From Oceanobacter antarcticus (GTDB lineage: Bacteria > Pseudomonadota > Gammaproteobacteria > Pseudomonadales > Oceanobacteraceae), in assembly GCF_044962685.1 (NCBI RefSeq), contig NZ_JBBKTX010000020.1, positions 1 to 64,000 of the forward strand: 64,000 nucleotides of DNA, written 5' to 3'. Below the pieces are notes generated by a model. It searched no databases. It was not told the DNA's origin and was given only the letters and a program-made list of their open reading frames with translations. Positions within the stretch are counted from its first letter, which is position 1. The number at the start of each line of letters is the position of its first letter. Below are positions 60,547-64,000 of this stretch, piece after piece. The position numbers and the translations under genes are program-made.

Positions 60547-61892
60547 GACAGTGCCTCGATCTGCTCGTGAGTAAAGGCCTGGACACGACCAAAACGCTGC
60601 GCCAGCAGCGGGCGTAACCAGTCGCCAACGGCGGGATGTGGCAGCGCCTCCAGCAGTTCGTTGATAAAACCAAAGCTCAACATGACCTGGGCTTCCTGTT
60701 CGCTGATGCCCCGGCTTTGCATATAGAAACGGGCCTTGTCATCGAGCTGGGCAACGGTCGCACCGTGGGCGCATTTAACGTCGTCGGCGTAGATTTCCAG
60801 TTCCGGCTTGGTGTTGATTTCGGCTTTGTTGGTCAGTAACAGGTTCTTGTTGCTCAGTTCCGCCAAGGTTTTCTGGGCATTCTTGTGAATATGAATGCGG
60901 CCGTTGAATACCGCTTTGGCCTGGTCGTTGATAATGCCGCGGAATACTTCGTTGCTGGTGCAATGGGCGGCAGCGTGTTCGATACAGGTGTGGAAATCGA
61001 CCAGTTGCGATTCCTGGGGGACGTAGACACCGGAAATTTCCGAGTGTGAGCCACCACGATTGTGGTTGACCACCAGGTCATTACGGGTCAGCGCCGAGCC
61101 AAGTCCGAGGTGAAACGCCAGGTACTGGGCATCCCGTTGCAGATCGATACGGCTGGTACCGATAAAGACGGCGGCTTGCTGCATCTGGTTAAGACGGTAA
61201 TGGGTCAGGCGGGCGTTATCGCCGACCAGAATATCCGTCTGGTTGTTGGTAAAACTGTTGTCGCTGCTCTGTGTTACGGAGGCAAACTGCTCAATCAGTG
61301 TCAGCTCGGCGCTGGTTTCCAGCTCCACCAATACTCGGCTGTTGATGCTGTAGGCATGATCGGCACCGGTATTGATTGAACAGATTTGCAGTGGTTTGTC
61401 GAGCGGGCTGTTGCGACCAATGGTGATCAGCACGCCGCTGCTGAGCGCGGCGTCGTTAAGGTCGTTAAACAGGTGATGATTCGATTGCTGACGGCCGTTA
61501 GACAAACGCTCGACAATCCGCGCTTGTTGCTCGCTATTGGCATCGGCAAACAGCACCACCTGTTCCAGTGCCAGGGCGCTCGACAATGCGGTATCGATCT
61601 GGCCATTCACCAGTACCAGCTGGTAGCTGTCCAGCCCGGCGATGGTGATGGTGCTGGCCAGTGTATCGGCAGCGACTGGTGTAACCGGAACAGCAGCATT
61701 GTAGCTGTCTGCCGCCAGGGTTTTCAGCGAGCAATACTTCCACGCCTCGGTTTTGCGATTTGGCCACGGCGCAGCGGCAAAGGCTGCACGACCGGTATGG
61801 TTAATGTCAGCCAGCCAGTCCAGGGGAGCAATAGTAGCTTGCTGATTAAGTTGCTGCTGCTGAAAGCTGGCAGCCGGATTCGTCTCTACCAT
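60543..61892 (-). CDS. sufD: SufD, scaffold complex subunit
   Basis: The 449-residue protein is the SufD beta-helix core of the SufBC2D scaffold. Family marks: FSHLGLGS-like LAFHLGLGSALTRNDL, HHNRG/SEISGVY, CIEHAAAHCTSNEVFRGI with the conserved His, and HGATVAQLDDKARFYMQSRG-SE. The ATG at 61892 follows the sufC stop by 1 bp; reading further upstream runs through sufC in another frame. Confidence 0.95.
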   Translation of the reverse strand: MVETNPAASFQQQQLNQQATIAPLDWLADINHTGRAAFAAAPWPNRKTEAWKYCSLKTLAADSYNAAVPVTPVAADTLASTITIAGLDSYQLVLVNGQIDTALSSALALEQVVLFADANSEQQARIVERLSNGRQQSNHHLFNDLNDAALSSGVLITIGRNSPLDKPLQICSINTGADHAYSINSRVLVELETSAELTLIEQFASVTQSSDNSFTNNQTDILVGDNARLTHYRLNQMQQAAVFIGTSRIDLQRDAQYLAFHLGLGSALTRNDLVVNHNRGGSHSEISGVYVPQESQLVDFHTCIEHAAAHCTSNEVFRGIINDQAKAVFNGRIHIHKNAQKTLAELSNKNLLLTNKAEINTKPELEIYADDVKCAHGATVAQLDDKARFYMQSRGISEQEAQVMLSFGFINELLEALPHPAVGDWLRPLLAQRFGRVQAFTHEQIEALS

Positions 61893-61893
61893 G

Positions 61894-62643
61894 TTATTGC
61901 GCCTCGCTTTCCAGCCAGCCGTAGCCTTTCTCTTCCAGTTCCAGCGCCAGCTCCTTGCCACCGGATTTGACGATCTTGCCATCAGCAAGGACGTGAACGT
62001 AGTCCGGGATGATGTAGTCGAGCAAGCGCTGGTAGTGGGTGACGATGATGAAAGAGCGGTTGGGATCACGCATGGCATTAACGCCATTTGCCACCACTTG
62101 CAGAGCGTCGATATCGAGACCGGAGTCGGTTTCATCAAGGATGCACAGGGAAGGTTCCAGCATCATCATTTGCATCAACTCGTTACGCTTTTTCTCACCA
62201 CCGGAGAAACCTTCGTTGACACCACGCTTGAGGAAACTCTGGTCGAGATTCACTGCCTTGATTTTTTCCCGTGCCATTTTCAAAAAACTGACCGAATCCA
62301 TCGGTTCCTTGCCCTGGTGGGCACGAATGGCATCGACGGAGGCTTTGAGAAATTCGAGATTGGAAACACCGGGAATTTCAACCGGGTACTGAAATGCCAG
62401 GAACAGGCCCTCGCGAGCGCGTTCTTCCGCGTTGAGTGCCAGAATATCCTTGCTATTCAACGTGGCCGAACCGGCGGTGACTTCGTAACCGTCGCGGCCC
62501 GCCAGGACATTACCCAGTGTGCTTTTGCCTGCGCCGTTAGGACCCATGATGGCATGGATTTCACCGGGTTTGATGTCCAGGTTGAGGCCCTTGAGAATGG
62601 GCTTGTCTTCGACTTTGGCGTGCAGGTTTTTAATGCTGATCAT
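61894..62643 (-). CDS. sufC: SufC, Fe-S assembly ATPase
   Basis: The 249-residue ABC-type ATPase powers the SufBC2D scaffold. Walker A is GPNGAGKST, signature FSGGEKKRNEL and Walker B SLCILDETDSGLD. The ATG at 62643 (AGGAACC upstream) gives the family start MISIKNLHAKVEDKPILKGL; a frame to 62736 would run into intergenic repeats. Confidence 0.96.
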   Translation of the reverse strand: MISIKNLHAKVEDKPILKGLNLDIKPGEIHAIMGPNGAGKSTLGNVLAGRDGYEVTAGSATLNSKDILALNAEERAREGLFLAFQYPVEIPGVSNLEFLKASVDAIRAHQGKEPMDSVSFLKMAREKIKAVNLDQSFLKRGVNEGFSGGEKKRNELMQMMMLEPSLCILDETDSGLDIDALQVVANGVNAMRDPNRSFIIVTHYQRLLDYIIPDYVHVLADGKIVKSGGKELALELEEKGYGWLESEAQ

Positions 62644-62663
62644 GGTGGTTCCTGTCTTCTGTA

Positions 62664-62734
62664 GTCGGACGTCGGTGCCAGACGTCGGACGCTTTAATGT
62701 GTTTTGGACGGACGCCGGATGCCAGACGTCGGAC
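62664..62734. repeat. Imperfect direct repeat between sufB and sufC
   Basis: CGGACG(T/C)CGG(A)TGCCAGACGTCGGAC-type copies of 26-27 bp lie at 62665-62690 and 62708-62734, each containing an internal GACGTC palindrome. They separate sufB and sufC by about 135 bp in an otherwise tight operon. Confidence 0.65.
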
Positions 62735-62778
62735 ATGATTCGGTGTTTTGCGTCTGGCCTCAGATCTCCGACAATGAA

Positions 62779-64000
62779 TTATCCCACTGACCCTTCAAGG
62801 CTGATTTCCAGCAGTTTGCCCGCTTCTACGGCAAACTCCATCGGCAGTTCCTTGAACACCTCTTTGCAGAAACCGTTCACAATCATGGACACCGCTTTTT
62901 CGGTATCAATGCCGCGCTGGCGACACAGGAACAGCTGGTCGTCGCTGACGGTAGAGGTTGTTGCTTCGTGTTCTATCACCGCTGACGGGTGCTTGCTTTC
63001 GATGTAAGGGAAAGTATGGGCGCCACACTGGTCGCCAATCAGCAGCGAGTCACACTGGGTGTAGTTACGGGCACCTTCGGCATTCGGATTCATGCGCACC
63101 AGACCGCGATAGGCGTTTTGGCTTTTACCGGCAGAAATACCCTTGGAGATAATGGTGGAGCGGGTGTTTTTGCCCAGGTGAATCATCTTGGTGCCGGTGT
63201 CGGCCTGCTGATAGTTGTTGGTCAGTGCGACGGAGTAAAACTCGCCTACCGAATTGTCACCCTTGAGGATGCAGCTCGGATATTTCCAGGTGACGGCTGA
63301 ACCGGTCTCAACCTGGGTCCAGCTGACCTTGGCATTGGTATGGGCAACGGCTCGTTTGGTAACAAAGTTGTAGATGCCACCTTTGCCTTCTTCGTCACCG
63401 GGATACCAGTTTTGCACGGTGCTGTATTTGATTTCGGCGTTGTCGAGGGCGATCAGTTCCACTACGGCGGCGTGCAGCTGATTTTCGTCGCGCATCGGCG
63501 CGGTACAGCCTTCGAGGTAGGAAACGTGTGAGCCTTCATCGGCGATAATCAGCGTACGTTCAAACTGGCCGGTTTTGGCTTCGTTGATACGGAAGTAGGT
63601 CGACAACTCCATCGGGCAGCGTACGCCTTTGGGGATGTAGACAAACGAGCCGTCGGAGAATACAGCGCAGTTGAGGGCAGCATAAAAGTTGTCGCGCTGC
63701 GGTACGACGGTGCCGAGGTATTTTTTCACCAGTTCCGGGTGCTTGTGCACGGCTTCGGAAATCGGCATAAAGATCACACCGGCTTCCGCCAGTTTGTCGC
63801 GGAAGGTGGTAGCGATAGAAACCGAGTCGAAGACGGCGTCGACTGCGACCCCGGCCAGCATCAGCTGTTCGTGCAGCGGGATGCCCAGCTTGTTGTAGGT
63901 TTCCAGTAGCTTGGGATCCACTTCATCCAGGCTTTTTGGCCCGTCGGCCATGCTTTTGGGTGCTGAATAATAAGAGAGTGCTTGGAAATCCGGCTTGTCA
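62779..64000 (-). CDS. sufB: SufB, scaffold complex subunit, 5' end outside the window
   Basis: The visible 406 residues are the C-terminal part of SufB (about 480 aa in full): DKPDFQALSYYSAPKS at the window edge, then SLDEVDPKLLETYNKLGIPL, WYPGDEEGKGGIYNFVTKR, ILKGDNSVGEFYSVALTNNYQQ, FPYIESKHPSAVIEHEATTS and LFLCRQRGIDTEKAVSMI with its conserved Cys. SufB is the subunit on which the nascent cluster forms. The frame stays open through position 64000, so an internal ATG at 63951 is not the true start. Confidence 0.96.
   Translation of the reverse strand, partial: DKPDFQALSYYSAPKSMADGPKSLDEVDPKLLETYNKLGIPLHEQLMLAGVAVDAVFDSVSIATTFRDKLAEAGVIFMPISEAVHKHPELVKKYLGTVVPQRDNFYAALNCAVFSDGSFVYIPKGVRCPMELSTYFRINEAKTGQFERTLIIADEGSHVSYLEGCTAPMRDENQLHAAVVELIALDNAEIKYSTVQNWYPGDEEGKGGIYNFVTKRAVAHTNAKVSWTQVETGSAVTWKYPSCILKGDNSVGEFYSVALTNNYQQADTGTKMIHLGKNTRSTIISKGISAGKSQNAYRGLVRMNPNAEGARNYTQCDSLLIGDQCGAHTFPYIESKHPSAVIEHEATTSTVSDDQLFLCRQRGIDTEKAVSMIVNGFCKEVFKELPMEFAVEAGKLLEISLEGSVG

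Overview
The window looks like the chromosome of a marine, flagellated gammaproteobacterium of the Oceanospirillales type. That is inferred from the gene repertoire (suf operon, dapD/yffB, aroQ, nth, gloA, bfd, several large sensor kinases) and above all from a giant flagellin (1361 aa) beside a giant FliD cap (about 1317 aa); oversized flagellins are known from Oceanospirillales. No tRNA, rRNA or CRISPR array was recognised.

Positions 1 to about 15.3 kb are an accessory, mobile-element-rich region, mostly lower in GC than the rest. It opens with an IS21-family element (istB partial, istA) inserted in a large serine recombinase gene, which has lost its catalytic N-terminus. Then come a DUF3892 gene and a 544-aa protein with two C-terminal membrane helices, a HEPN/Abi-like gene, a short tyrosine recombinase, an ardA antirestriction gene with a GC-rich hairpin region (remnant of a mobilisable element), a DUF3223 plus Ski2-like helicase operon, a 271-bp MITE-like element with perfect 22-bp terminal inverted repeats, a yefM-yoeB toxin-antitoxin pair, an attC-like site, a frameshifted membrane-protein gene and a terC gene. 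The yoeB-to-terC block is framed by inverted copies of an unusual GCGCATGCGC-cored repeat.

From 15.7 to 26 kb there is a Cache-domain hybrid sensor kinase with its OmpR-type regulator, followed by a branched-chain-amino-acid-type ABC importer (livG, livF, livK, livH, livM) and an acyl-CoA synthetase. A TetR-type repressor sits convergently downstream. The livK gene ends inside a 35-bp copy of the MITE end, and LivF has Arg in place of the Walker A Lys.

From 26.9 to 45.5 kb lie mostly housekeeping genes: peroxiredoxin ahpC, a c-type cytochrome, a membrane protein, gloA, nth, then flagellin-flaG-fliD behind a sigma-28 promoter, a SnoaL-like protein, a VF530-type protein, aroQ, an AEC transporter with a truncated AEC copy behind it, a TauE/SafE permease, bfd, dapD and yffB.

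From 45.6 to 57.4 kb is a signalling block: two divergent hybrid histidine kinases (about 1149 and 1649 aa), a response-regulator diguanylate cyclase coupled to the second, and a NIT-domain chemoreceptor. A carboxylesterase gene converges on it. The window ends with the minus-strand suf operon (sufB partial, sufC, sufD, sufS, sufA, sufT), which builds iron-sulfur clusters; no sufE is visible.

The most striking observation is that the giant flagellin and the giant FliD carry copies of what looks like the same 70-130 residue module, as if filament and cap had expanded together. Also notable are the MITE-like element that supplies start and stop codons to neighbouring genes, and the paired repeats around the toxin-antitoxin/terC block.
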